Shown: positions 19,981 through 27,415, numbered from the stretch's first letter. The stretch is 36,185 nucleotides of DNA from Elusimicrobiaceae bacterium (GCA_028700325.1 JAQVSV010000015.1:1-36185); one strand, 5' to 3'. Made by a program: numbers and translations. Notes: a model not told the origin generated them from the sequence alone.

Positions 19981-20243
19981 ATGAAACGTTCCCGACTGCG
20001 CCATTAGCCGGTCGAGTGTTATTACGTTTTACCGGCAGGCGGGGGTTTTTGCTTGCAAACTTTGTTTGCCATGTTTACGCGGGACTATACCTCCCCCTGT
20101 TTTTGCTATGCCATGGCGGCAATCATTATGTCGCGCCGACCAGTGACGGATTTTTGTGAGCGGAATTTGTAAAATGCGCAAAAAGCAGGATCATTGCCAT
20201 TCTGGTGTTGTATCATGTCTGCTCAAAAAAAGATACGAATGTA

Positions 20244-20347
20244 TCCGGTATGAAAAAAACGGCAAATGATGAAAATAGCTGAAAAATCATGTTGCCCTGT
20301 AACGATTTTGCCCATACCGGACTATGCCATAAAGCAATACAGGGCAA
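20244..20347. repeat. Two interleaved perfect inverted repeats (pseudoknot-like)
   Basis: Pair A: TCCGGTATG at 20244-20252 with CATACCGGA at 20313-20321 (9 bp). Pair B: TTGCCCTGTA at 20292-20301 with TACAGGGCAA at 20338-20347 (10 bp). The arms alternate A-B-A-B, the topology of an RNA pseudoknot or of two alternative hairpins. Both pairs are perfect. The region is AT-rich and non-coding. Confidence 0.5.
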
Positions 20348-20409
20348 ATTTGAGCGTTTTTGGCGTATTTTAATATAAAAATAGAAGCAAAATAGTATAT
20401 TTATAACAG

Positions 20410-20425
20410 AATATGTGGACATATT
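20410..20425. promoter_or_regulatory. 16-bp palindrome, possible operator
   Basis: AATATGT, GG, ACATATT: perfect 7-bp arms in an AT-rich tract. The form is that of a dimeric repressor site, but no adjacent gene explains it. Confidence 0.3.
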
Positions 20426-20685
20426 GTACACGGCATAAAACAGAAGAAGATTTTGCGTCGGTTAAAAAAGCCGATTAAAAAAATGAGGTTTATACATGCG
20501 GAGCATTTGCGTCCGGGCGATAGCGGCCATAATAAAAAAACAGATGAATAGCAGGCTGGACAGGTTTGTCTGTCCGGGGGATCGCGGAAAGCGGATTTAA
20601 AATTTCGCCAAAAGAAAACCCTGCCTCCGCCTTGAACCCGGGCGAACGCCGAAAACAGATTAAAAAACATTTGGAAGCGGCGGCT

Positions 20686-20969
20686 GTTGCCGTATTTCAC
20701 AAATACCGAAAAAGCAGAACGCAAGTGGCGGCAACAATGTATTTTCGGTGTTGTCGTATGTCGGCAAGTATCGAAAAAGCAAAACGGTCAGCGAGAGCGC
20801 CGCATTTTTCGCCATGGTGCCGTATGCCAGAAAAGCAAAATCTGTCACGGCGATGTTCATGCGGTTGTAATGCTGGTTTATACCGCAAGTATCGAAAAAG
20901 CAAAACCGGACTGCTCTGCCTGTTGTCGGCTTCGGAAATTCCGTTCCGGCAATACCGAGAAAGCGAAGC
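20686..20969. repeat. Decayed periodic repeat array, CRISPR-like geometry
   Basis: Five related units of up to 36 bp start near 20686, 20750, 20816, 20871 and 20934. The best conserved 3' half has the core TCGAAAAAGCAAAAC. Unit 2 (20764-20785) and unit 4 (20885-20906) share 22 identical bases. Unit 1 and unit 2 also share the 5' end GTTG-C/T-CGTAT, and unit 3 lacks about 10 internal bases. The unrelated intervals are 28-30 bp (20721-20749, 20786-20815, 20842-20870, 20907-20933). Once the deletion in unit 3 is allowed for, the period is a constant 64-66 bp. This fits 36-bp repeats with 29-30-bp spacers, as in type II CRISPR arrays, but repeats this divergent would mean a dead array, and no cas gene is in the window. 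Weaker echoes may extend upstream (near 20640-20656 and 20360-20393). Confidence 0.5.
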
Positions 20970-21172
20970 CGGGCCCCTGCGTTTTAAAAGTGAGTTTTAA
21001 AAAATTGAAAACGGCCGGCAACTGCTGCGGGAATTTTCAGACCGGGAAACTGTATTTTACGGTTTACTGCGGTTCGCTTCCCTGGCGGGCGCGTTGAAAT
21101 ACAGTTTTGCTCGGCAAGCCGCCGTTGCGCAGGGCCGCGCGACCGGGCTGAAAACTTGCGAAACCCGCGGGT

Positions 21173-21889
21173 TCAGGAGGCGGGCCGGCGCAATTCCTGC
21201 CGCCAGAATTTTAAAATCGCCAGAATTCCTTTTACGGCATCGCGCCCGTTTATTTTTTTGCCTTCGGCGCGCGAGCGGCAATGGTAGACGATCGGCACTT
21301 CGGCAAACCGGCATTTGCGCATCGCGGACTTGACGGAAAATTCCGCTTCGATTTCAAACCCGGATGACCGCATGTCAAAACTTTTCAGAAGGCCGGTGCG
21401 GAACGCTTTGTAGCAGGTATAGGAATCGGTAAAATCGCCGCCGCACAGCAGATTCGTCAGCCAGGTAAGCGTTTTGTTGCCGAGCAGATAGATGACGCTG
21501 TAGGTTTCCGACTTGTGCGACAGGAATCTCGACCCGTACACCACGTCGGCTCGGCCTTCCTCGATCAGCCGGCACATCGGAGGCAGCTGGGCGGGATCGT
21601 ATTCCAGGTCCGCGTCCTGTATGACGGTTATTTCGCCTTCCGCCGCCCGGATGCCTGTGATAAGCGCCGCGCCTTTGCCCTGATTGGTCTGATGCGACAG
21701 TACGGTTTTCAAAAAAGGATAGCGGTTCTCCGCCAGCGCGGCGCGGGCCCATTCAAGGGTGCCGTCGCGCGAGGCGTCATCTATGAAAACCACTTCAAAA
21801 TCAAAATCTTTCAGCTCGCTCAGCCGGTCAAACACGGCGGCGATGGTTTTAATTTCGTTGTACGCGGGGATAAGGACGGTGGTTTTCAT
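21173..21889 (-). CDS. GT2 family glycosyltransferase, DPM1-like (second of two)
   Basis: A 238-residue family 2 glycosyltransferase of the dolichol/polyprenyl-phosphate mannose synthase-like group. TTVLIPAYNEIKTI begins the GT-A fold, VVFIDDASRDGT binds the nucleotide, NQGKGAALITGI follows, and [11 protein letters not shown] carries the DxD metal motif. VVYGSRF and the SYTCYKAFRTGLL acceptor region complete the match. There is no C-terminal membrane pair, so it is likely a soluble or peripheral enzyme using a lipid carrier. I chose the ATG at 21889 because it aligns with the family; a longer in-frame start would overlap the upstream paralogue. It sits eight bases behind that paralogue. Donor and acceptor are unknown. 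Confidence 0.9.
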   Translation of the reverse strand: MKTTVLIPAYNEIKTIAAVFDRLSELKDFDFEVVFIDDASRDGTLEWARAALAENRYPFLKTVLSHQTNQGKGAALITGIRAAEGEITVIQDADLEYDPAQLPPMCRLIEEGRADVVYGSRFLSHKSETYSVIYLLGNKTLTWLTNLLCGGDFTDSYTCYKAFRTGLLKSFDMRSSGFEIEAEFSVKSAMRKCRFAEVPIVYHCRSRAEGKKINGRDAVKGILAILKFWRQELRRPAS

Positions 21890-21897
21890 GTCTGGAG

Positions 21898-22584
21898 TCA
21901 GCCGGACAGGCGTATTTTCAGCAGCCACCAGAGCGTCTGAATGCCGTCGGAGTAGCGGATTTTTTTCCCTTCCTTCACGCTGCGCGGCGAATAGGATATG
22001 GGCACTTCAACAATCGCGATTTTACGGCGCAGGATTTTGCCGGTCACTTCCGCGCAGAATTCAAAGCGGCGGCATTTCAATTCAAGGTTTTTAACGAGCG
22101 GCGCCCGGAACGCTTTGTAGCAGGTCGGCTCGTCGGTCAGGCTGGACCCGTAGAGCAGGTTTGTCCAGGCTGAGACCAGCCGTCCGCCCAGATAGAAAAG
22201 CCAGTTGGATTTCCCGTTGCGTTTATTGAGAATGCGCGACCCGTAAACCACGTCCGCCCGGCCGCTTTCGATTGGCCCGATGACCCGCGCGTATTCGGCG
22301 GGGTCATATTCCAGGTCGGCGTCCTGTATTATAATAATGTCGCCGGACGCCCGGGCAAGCCCCGCCCGCACGGCCGCGCCTTTGCCGGCATTCAGCGGCT
22401 GGCGCAGGCAGGTGAAGCCGGGGAAAGTCAGCGATGCGGCGATTTGCGCGGTGTCGTCGGAGGATCCGTCATCAACCACAATTACCTCCAGTTCCCGGCC
22501 CGGGTTTCTGGCATAAACCGCGTTAACGCAGGCGCGCAGCGTGGCGGCTTCGTTATAGGCCGGTATGATGACAGAGAGTTTCAT
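21898..22584 (-). CDS. GT2 family glycosyltransferase, DPM1-like (first of two)
   Basis: A 228-residue paralogue of the downstream gene with the same motif order: [65 protein letters not shown] and [16 protein letters not shown]. Both paralogues keep the same DADLEYDP motif and the TCYKAF segment, which suggests a tandem duplication followed by divergence. They probably transfer sugars to a polyprenyl phosphate in envelope glycan synthesis. GCGAGGAT upstream of the ATG gives a modest ribosome-binding site. The gene is divergent from the receiver-like gene at 22687. Confidence 0.9.
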   Translation of the reverse strand: MKLSVIIPAYNEAATLRACVNAVYARNPGRELEVIVVDDGSSDDTAQIAASLTFPGFTCLRQPLNAGKGAAVRAGLARASGDIIIIQDADLEYDPAEYARVIGPIESGRADVVYGSRILNKRNGKSNWLFYLGGRLVSAWTNLLYGSSLTDEPTCYKAFRAPLVKNLELKCRRFEFCAEVTGKILRRKIAIVEVPISYSPRSVKEGKKIRYSDGIQTLWWLLKIRLSG

Positions 22585-22686
22585 GGTTGAAAAATCCTCG
22601 CTGAAATGTTCTTATATATAATAACATAATACTGGACGGGTGTAAGTGGAACTCCGCAGGATGGGTTGCCCGGCCCGAGATAATGC
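22585..22686. promoter_or_regulatory. Divergent promoter region between the glycosyltransferases and the receiver-like gene
   Basis: A 102-bp gap with a strongly AT-rich centre. A perfect TATAAT occurs at 22617-22622 on the plus strand, but no good -35 lies 16-18 bp before it. TATATAAG-like sequences read on the minus strand. It is the only place that can start both divergent transcripts. Confidence 0.45.
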
Positions 22687-24783
22687 ATGGCAAAAATTCT
22701 TGTAGTGGATAACGACGTTACGGCGATCACCGAACTGGGGCAGTGGCTGCCTACGGTAGGACATGCCGCCATGACCGCGCAGGATGCAGACGGCGCGGTA
22801 AAGGAGTTTCGAGCTTCGCGCCCTGATCTGATTTTGGCCGAGCTGGAAATCGCGGGCGGCGGCGCCGCGCTCATCAACCGGCTGCGCCGCGAAAAAGGAG
22901 CGGCGACGCCCGCGCTTCTTATGTCAAAGCTGCCCAGGGAGCAGGCGGGGCCGGTTTTGAAACTGTACAAAGTCTATTATATCGGCAGGCCGTTTAGCGC
23001 GCAGGAACTGCTCGCTGCGATCAATACCGCGCTTGGAGTGCCTTTTCAAGCTGCGCCGGTTCCAGCGGCGGAGCAGACGCCGGAGTCCGCGCCCGTTGCC
23101 GGGGTGCAGGCCGCGCCGGTGGAAGAAGGAAATGAGTATGTGGAATTTGATCTGGCACAAATGCAGGTTTTGGCGGCGGAGAAAGCGCGGGCGCAGCCGC
23201 AGAAGCAGCCGGAGCAGGATTTGATGGCGGTGCTGGATATTGACATTGAACGGAACCCTTCAAATACGCCTGTACCTGCGCCCGGGAAGGAACCTGAAGC
23301 GGCGGGTCCGCAGGGCAAACCTGAACCGGCCGCACGGACCATGGTGCCGCTTGCCACCAATCTGGCTGATTTCCCCGAGCTTAAAATAGAGGGCTCGTCC
23401 GGTGAAGTTTCTGAGGCCGGCGGTTCTGCCGCCGGGGAAGCTGGTGCCGCGCCGGCCGGTCATGAAACGGGGCCGCAGCAAGCCCTGACGGAGGCGCCGC
23501 CCGCGGCGGTTGATTTGCGATTGACGCAGGCGCCCGTGTTAAAGCCGGTTTCGCAGGAGCTTTCCCCCGGAGCTGTGGAAAATGTCCGGCCTGATGAGGC
23601 GGCTCCGTCTGCCGCACTGCCGGGACAGGCTCAGGCTGATTTGGCGGAAAGAAAACCCGATGCCGGTGCGGTTTCGTCCGGCGAAAATTCAGCCGTGCGC
23701 CCTGCGCCGGAGGCCGGGGGGGCCGGTGAAAAGGGCGCGGGCGAGCGGCAACACTCGGTTTTTGATGTGCCGCCGGTTATTACGCCGGTCAAAATTGAAC
23801 CGGCGGACTCGGCCCCTGCCGCCGGGCCCGAAGCGGGCGGCGGGCAGGCGGTTTCGCAGGGTTCGGCGCGTACTGCGGCGACTGGCGAAGAGCCGGGTAT
23901 GACAGGACAGGATGGTGCGGCGGCTGGCGGCGTGCCGGATGAAAAAATCGCCGGGGGTTCTTCCGGTTCCACCGAACGGACGCAGAGCCCTGAACCGGCG
24001 CGGATTTCCCGCGCGGACTCAGGCGGAACGGAAAGTTCACGCAGGGAAGTTGCTCAACGGGATCCGGCCGCACCGGTTCCTGCCGCCGAAAGCGCGGTGT
24101 CCGCGCCTGAACTTGCCGCTCCTTTGCCGAGCCTGCCCGAGCTGGTTTTGCCGCAGCAGCCGGCGGCCGCGGAAAAATCCGTGGAGAAAACGCAGCGTGC
24201 AGAGCGGATTTTGCCGCAGGTCGAACCGCGCGAGTCTGCGCGCCAGGCCAGACTGACCGGAACGGATCCTGGTTCCGCTATTCCGGCCGGCACGGCGACT
24301 TCAAGGTCGGTTTTGCTCGGTTTGATTTCCACCAATCCCTCGTTAAAAATCACGGAGCCCGCGCAGCTGGTTCCCGGGAATGTTTTTGTGCAGCATCAGG
24401 CGGTGCGCATTACGGCTACGGGGCTTGATCCTGCCGGACAGGACGGCAGCGCAGCGCCTACCGTAAAAGGCGAGGTTGTGGCTTCTGGCGGCGCGAACGT
24501 CGCGGCGCAGGCTGCCCCGGCGAACCAGCAGGCGGAGCAGCTGCTTCCGGTTTCGTTCTCGGCGTTCGGCACACCTACTGTAAAGCCCGCGTCTGCCGCG
24601 GAGCCGGCGGCGTTGCCGGAGAGCAAGGCCGAGCCTGTCGCGATTATGCGGCCCAGGCCTGTCGCGCCCGGCGAATTCCCCGTGCCTATCGAAGAATTGA
24701 GCGCGGCCGTCTCGGAAGAAAAAATCACGTTCAAAAGTTTCTGGGACGAAGACGAAACGTCAATCTGGGTCGGACCGCGCTGA
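22687..24783 (+). CDS. Degenerate receiver-domain protein with a very long disordered tail
   Basis: A 698-residue protein in three parts. Residues 1-118 have a CheY-like receiver fold: KILVVDNDVTAI supplies the acidic pair Asp8/Asp10, PDLILAELEIAGGG is strand 3, and YYIGRPFSAQELLAAI is the end of the fold. The phospho-acceptor aspartate is Glu52, and the conserved K-P lysine is Arg101, so this is a pseudo-receiver. Residues about 120-660 are almost pure Pro/Ala/Glu/Gly/Ser, predicted disordered, with repeated PAPE/AAP-type runs and no domain I can see. The last about 40 residues (EELSAAVSEEKITFKSFWDEDETSIWVGPR) are again of globular or motif-like composition with three aromatic residues. It is alone in its transcription unit, with a terminator at 25044. 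Role unknown; a scaffold controlled by its tail peptide is possible. Confidence 0.75.
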   Translation: MAKILVVDNDVTAITELGQWLPTVGHAAMTAQDADGAVKEFRASRPDLILAELEIAGGGAALINRLRREKGAATPALLMSKLPREQAGPVLKLYKVYYIGRPFSAQELLAAINTALGVPFQAAPVPAAEQTPESAPVAGVQAAPVEEGNEYVEFDLAQMQVLAAEKARAQPQKQPEQDLMAVLDIDIERNPSNTPVPAPGKEPEAAGPQGKPEPAARTMVPLATNLADFPELKIEGSSGEVSEAGGSAAGEAGAAPAGHETGPQQALTEAPPAAVDLRLTQAPVLKPVSQELSPGAVENVRPDEAAPSAALPGQAQADLAERKPDAGAVSSGENSAVRPAPEAGGAGEKGAGERQHSVFDVPPVITPVKIEPADSAPAAGPEAGGGQAVSQGSARTAATGEEPGMTGQDGAAAGGVPDEKIAGGSSGSTERTQSPEPARISRADSGGTESSRREVAQRDPAAPVPAAESAVSAPELAAPLPSLPELVLPQQPAAAEKSVEKTQRAERILPQVEPRESARQARLTGTDPGSAIPAGTATSRSVLLGLISTNPSLKITEPAQLVPGNVFVQHQAVRITATGLDPAGQDGSAAPTVKGEVVASGGANVAAQAAPANQQAEQLLPVSFSAFGTPTVKPASAAEPAALPESKAEPVAIMRPRPVAPGEFPVPIEELSAAVSEEKITFKSFWDEDETSIWVGPR

Positions 24784-25043
24784 ACGGGCCGCCAGTTGTC
24801 CCGGCGGGCTGTTGACTGACAGTGCGCCCGGCCTGCACCGGGTATTTGCAAAGCCGGCCCGGGCATCCGGCGTTTTCCGGCAAAACGGGATAGTTTCGGC
24901 CGGCGGCCGGCATCAGTGCCTGCCGGAGCGATGACCGGAAAACGCGACCGGGCGGGAGAGTTTGAGTCAGCCGGGTTGTTTCCCCTGGCGAAAGCGGAGC
25001 CGGCGATTTGGCGTTTCCTGAATCCGCGCGCGGAAATATTATG
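24784..25043. other. Non-coding stretch before the convergent terminator
   Basis: The 313-bp gap between the receiver-like gene and agmatinase holds no convincing gene. It contains an 11-bp perfect inverted repeat, GCGTTTTCCGG at 24870-24880 and CCGGAAAACGC at 24935-24945, enclosing a GC-rich segment with further CCGGC/GCCGG self-complementarity. It could be an extended 3'-UTR structure or a small decayed repeat. The bidirectional terminator follows. Confidence 0.4.
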
Positions 25044-25080
25044 AAATGCCGCCGTCATTAAAATGACGGCGGCATTTTTT
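25044..25080. terminator. Bidirectional intrinsic terminator between convergent genes
   Basis: A perfect 16-bp stem, AAATGCCGCCGTCATT (25044-25059) with AATGACGGCGGCATTT (25062-25077), then six T on the plus strand. Because the stem begins with AAA, it also gives a short U run for transcripts on the minus strand. It serves the receiver-like gene and the agmatinase gene. Confidence 0.9.
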
Positions 25081-25096
25081 GCGGACGGCAAAACGG

Positions 25097-25972
25097 TTAT
25101 GCATATTTTGCTTTGTAGGAAAACAGGCGGTAAATAAGTTTCGCCGCGTTGAATTCCGACACCACGCTGCCTTTTTGCGGGCTTACTTCCACCACGTCCG
25201 CTCCGACCACGTTTTTGTTTCTGAATACCGCCCGCAGCAGGTCCAGCCCTTCATACCAGCCGAATCCGCCCGGCTGAGGCGTGCCGGTTCCGGGAAAAAC
25301 CGACGGATCGAACCCGTCAACGTCAATGGTGATGTAAACCGTATCCGTGAGCGCGCGCAGCACGTCCTTAACCAGTTTTTTCTGGTCGCGGTTCGAGTGC
25401 ATGAAAAACGTGGTCACCAGGCCGGTGTTCAGGCGGTGCGCCTCGTCATCCGAAACGCTGCGGATGCCCGCCTGCACCACCCTGCGCCGCAGTGACGCGG
25501 GATACAGCGCGCAGGCGTGATTGCGCGACGAGCCCACATAGGAGTCCCGCAGATCGGCGTGCGCGTCAATATGCAGTATGCTGAGTTTTTCATGCCGGCG
25601 GATGAAAGGGGCCAGCAGCGCCTGTGTAAGCGAATGCTCTCCGCCGATGAAAACGGGGAACGCGCCTGTTCCGGCGGCGGTTTCGGCGTATTGCTCAATG
25701 CGCCTGAACACCTGCGCTTCTCCGCCTTTGCAGCTGACGGCGGGCAGCGTGTTGATGCCCAGCGCGTAGGTCACGAGGCCGGTTTCCTCGTCGTACAGTT
25801 CCAGCTCGTTGGAAGCGGCTATGATGGCCGCCGGGCCGCGTTTCGTGCCGGTGCCGTAGGAGGTTGTTTTTTCATACGGGACGGAACCTAAAACAAACCG
25901 GCAGTCATCAAGACTGCCGGTTTGTTTCAAGCCCATGAAAAAAGACGGGTCTTGCCTGAATTTTTTGCCCAT
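25097..25972 (-). CDS. speB: Agmatinase (ureohydrolase family)
   Basis: A 291-residue manganese ureohydrolase that should convert agmatine to putrescine and urea. Metal-ligand motifs are all present: GGEHS (110-114, ligand His113), DAHADL (136-141, ligands Asp136, His138, Asp140) and the DVDGFDPS motif (217-224, ligands Asp217 and Asp219). TGTPQPGGFGWYE and DVVEVSPQKG follow as in agmatinases. An upstream in-frame ATG at 26026 would overlap the decarboxylase gene by 50 bases; the ATG at 25972, four bases after that stop, aligns with the family. Immediate neighbourhood with arginine decarboxylase, which makes agmatine, supports agmatinase over arginase or formimidoylglutamase. Confidence 0.93.
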   Translation of the reverse strand: MGKKFRQDPSFFMGLKQTGSLDDCRFVLGSVPYEKTTSYGTGTKRGPAAIIAASNELELYDEETGLVTYALGINTLPAVSCKGGEAQVFRRIEQYAETAAGTGAFPVFIGGEHSLTQALLAPFIRRHEKLSILHIDAHADLRDSYVGSSRNHACALYPASLRRRVVQAGIRSVSDDEAHRLNTGLVTTFFMHSNRDQKKLVKDVLRALTDTVYITIDVDGFDPSVFPGTGTPQPGGFGWYEGLDLLRAVFRNKNVVGADVVEVSPQKGSVVSEFNAAKLIYRLFSYKAKYA

Positions 25973-25976
25973 TGCG

Positions 25977-26531
25977 CTAGGAAACGAACACCGCCGCCGC
26001 AACCACCGTGGTCCACAACCCTTCATGCCCGATCGCGGACTGGGTCACGTTTGTGGAACGGACGATTTTGCCGCTCATTTTCCAGATCTCTTTTTTGTCG
26101 TCCCAGGAGGTGTCCTGGTTGAACTCCACGCCGAGCGTGGTGGATAGCATCAGCGCCGCGAGATCTTCCGCGTAATCGCCCGCCTGCTCGTCCGGCTCGC
26201 CGTAACTGTGATGCTCGGAAATGTAGCCGTGCTGATGCTTGCTGTCGGTGGGGATGGCAAGTCCCACCGACGCGGCTATCAGCCGGCGGCGTTCTTCGGT
26301 GGCGTTGCGGCTTATCACGCAGTGGAGGATCTGTCCGCTGCTGAGTTTTTCAAGCCCCTTGGCTTTAGGGATTACCTTGCAGCTAGGGGGGAAGATGCTG
26401 GAAACGGGCACAAGATTGAAACGGGCAATCTGCGCGTCTCTCAAGGCTTCTTCAAAGCTGGCTAGCTTTTCGCGGTGCCGGCCTATTCCTTTTGTGAGGA
26501 ATATTTCTTTGGGGACGAATGGGCTGTACAT
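25977..26531 (-). CDS. pdaD: Pyruvoyl-dependent arginine decarboxylase
   Basis: A 184-residue PvlArgDC, which decarboxylates arginine to agmatine using a pyruvoyl group made by self-cleavage. The cleavage motif ARFNLVPVSSIFPP is present, with scission expected between Ser44 and Ser45. The beta-alpha-alpha-beta core then shows GQILHCVISRNATEE, AASVGLAIP, HGYISEHHSYGE and GHEGLWTTVVAAAVFVS. The ATG at 26531 matches the family; a longer frame to 26594 adds an unrelated hydrophobic stretch and would override the promoter. With the adjacent agmatinase it forms a two-step route from arginine to putrescine. There is no Shine-Dalgarno sequence, and a promoter abuts the start (see that entry). Confidence 0.93.
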   Translation of the reverse strand: MYSPFVPKEIFLTKGIGRHREKLASFEEALRDAQIARFNLVPVSSIFPPSCKVIPKAKGLEKLSSGQILHCVISRNATEERRRLIAASVGLAIPTDSKHQHGYISEHHSYGEPDEQAGDYAEDLAALMLSTTLGVEFNQDTSWDDKKEIWKMSGKIVRSTNVTQSAIGHEGLWTTVVAAAVFVS

Positions 26532-26566
26532 AGTGGAAATTATAACAAAAAAACAAAAGACGGCAA
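26532..26566 (-). promoter_or_regulatory. Promoter abutting the arginine decarboxylase start, predicting a leaderless mRNA
   Basis: On the minus strand a -35-like TTGCCG (26566-26561) is followed after 16 bp by a perfect -10 TATAAT (26544-26539). Only seven bases separate this from the ATG at 26531. Transcription would begin at or within a base or two of the start codon, and no Shine-Dalgarno exists. Confidence 0.6.
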
Positions 26567-26593
26567 TATAAAAATTTTCGCCGGCCGGACGCA

Positions 26594-27415
26594 TTATCCG
26601 CCCGGCGCGAAAATTTCAAGCGCGTTGGCGAGCGTGGCTTCGGCCGCCTGCTCCGGCGTCACGCCCAGCAGCGCCGCCGCGTGCGCGCAGATTTCCGGTA
26701 TTTTCGATGGTTCGTTGCGCTTGCCCCGGCCCGACTGGGGGGGCAGGTACGGGCAGTCGGTTTCCAGCACGATATTATTCAGCCCGGCGGATTTTATCAG
26801 TTCGCGCAGCATGCCGTTTTTCGGATAGGATATGGTGCCGTTCACGCCGATGGCGAGGCCCATGTCCAGCGCGGCGCGCAGATCGGGCCCGTCGCCGCAG
26901 AAACAGTGCAGTATGCCGCTGAACCGCCCGTTGAAATGCGGGGTCCAGCAGGCGCGCATGACCGAGAACATTTCCTGGTAGGCGTTGCGTTTTCCCGAGC
27001 CGTCAAACGGGTTGCGGCAGTGCAACACCACGGGTTTGCGCGAGCCGGCGGTATGGCGTAAAATCTTCCCCAGCGCGGCGGCCTGCTCCTCGAAGCTCTG
27101 GTTGCAGCGGGCGTAATCCAGCCCTATTTCGCCAAGCCCCCGCACCTGCGGGAGCCGGAGCAGTTCCGTCAGCCGGGCAAGGTTTTCGGGCGTGGCTTGT
27201 TCGCAGTCCTGCGGATGAATGCCGCAGACCGCATAAATTTTCCCCGGATAGCGCGCGCACAGCTCAAGCGCGGGCGCCCAGTCGTCCGGCACGCAGGGGG
27301 TTTCAAAAATGAGGTCAGTGCCGCAGGCGCGGGCGCGGGCGATCACGGTGTCGCGGTCGGTTTCGAAAGCGCGGTCGCACAGGTGCGCGTGTGAATCGCA
27401 GTATCTTATGTTCAT
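26594..27415 (-). CDS. tatD: TatD-family metal-dependent DNase/hydrolase
   Basis: A 273-residue TatD-family TIM-barrel hydrolase; relatives are 3'-5' DNA exonucleases or D-aminoacyl-tRNA-related enzymes. Metal ligands are visible: DSHAHL gives His9 and His11, GLGEIGLDY gives Glu96, and VVLHCR, ILHCFCG and LETDCPYLPP give the two later histidines and the aspartate. The length is typical. It lies upstream of the decarboxylase/agmatinase pair, but a separate promoter in the 62-bp gap may uncouple them. It is divergent from rlmN across a short AT-rich gap (27416-27479) that probably holds both promoters. Confidence 0.92.
   Translation of the reverse strand: MNIRYCDSHAHLCDRAFETDRDTVIARARACGTDLIFETPCVPDDWAPALELCARYPGKIYAVCGIHPQDCEQATPENLARLTELLRLPQVRGLGEIGLDYARCNQSFEEQAAALGKILRHTAGSRKPVVLHCRNPFDGSGKRNAYQEMFSVMRACWTPHFNGRFSGILHCFCGDGPDLRAALDMGLAIGVNGTISYPKNGMLRELIKSAGLNNIVLETDCPYLPPQSGRGKRNEPSKIPEICAHAAALLGVTPEQAAEATLANALEIFAPGG

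Larger units (their letters stand above)
19981..21172. other. 1.2-kb region without a convincing gene, rich in repeats
   Basis: No open frame here looks like a real protein: the longest ones have irregular composition and interrupt the repeat periodicity. The left part (about 20160-20550) is markedly AT-rich compared with the neighbours. Seen inside are a 6-bp hairpin at 20055-20069 (GCAAAC/GTTTGC), interleaved inverted repeats at 20244-20347, a 16-bp palindrome at 20410-20425, a 6-bp hairpin at 20558-20575 (GGACAG/CTGTCC) and a periodic repeat array at 20686-20969. Base composition unlike the neighbours hints at a decayed mobile or immune element or at an uncharacterised RNA. Confidence 0.5.

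Noticed and set aside
19914-20159. An 81-codon frame spanning the terminator after the secreted-protein gene
   Set aside because: It contains the intrinsic terminator stem and T run, and lacks a ribosome-binding site.
20686-20969. Calling this an active CRISPR array
   Set aside because: Repeats are too divergent, one has an internal deletion, there are only five, and no cas genes or leader were seen. Reported as a decayed repeat array instead.
20566-21097. Two plus-strand frames over the repeat array (144 and 136 codons)
   Set aside because: They overlap each other in different frames, have no good start signals, and the repeat period (64-66 bp) is not a multiple of three, so no single frame reads the repeats. 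Kept only as a possible relic in the repeat finding.
22690-23050. Calling the 698-residue protein a standard two-component response regulator
   Set aside because: The phospho-acceptor aspartate and the conserved lysine are both replaced, there is no output domain, and no histidine kinase is adjacent.
24396-25091. A 231-codon minus-strand frame opposite the tail of the receiver-like gene
   Set aside because: It passes through the bidirectional terminator and shows no recognisable motifs; the plus-strand frame has a receiver domain and a coherent end.
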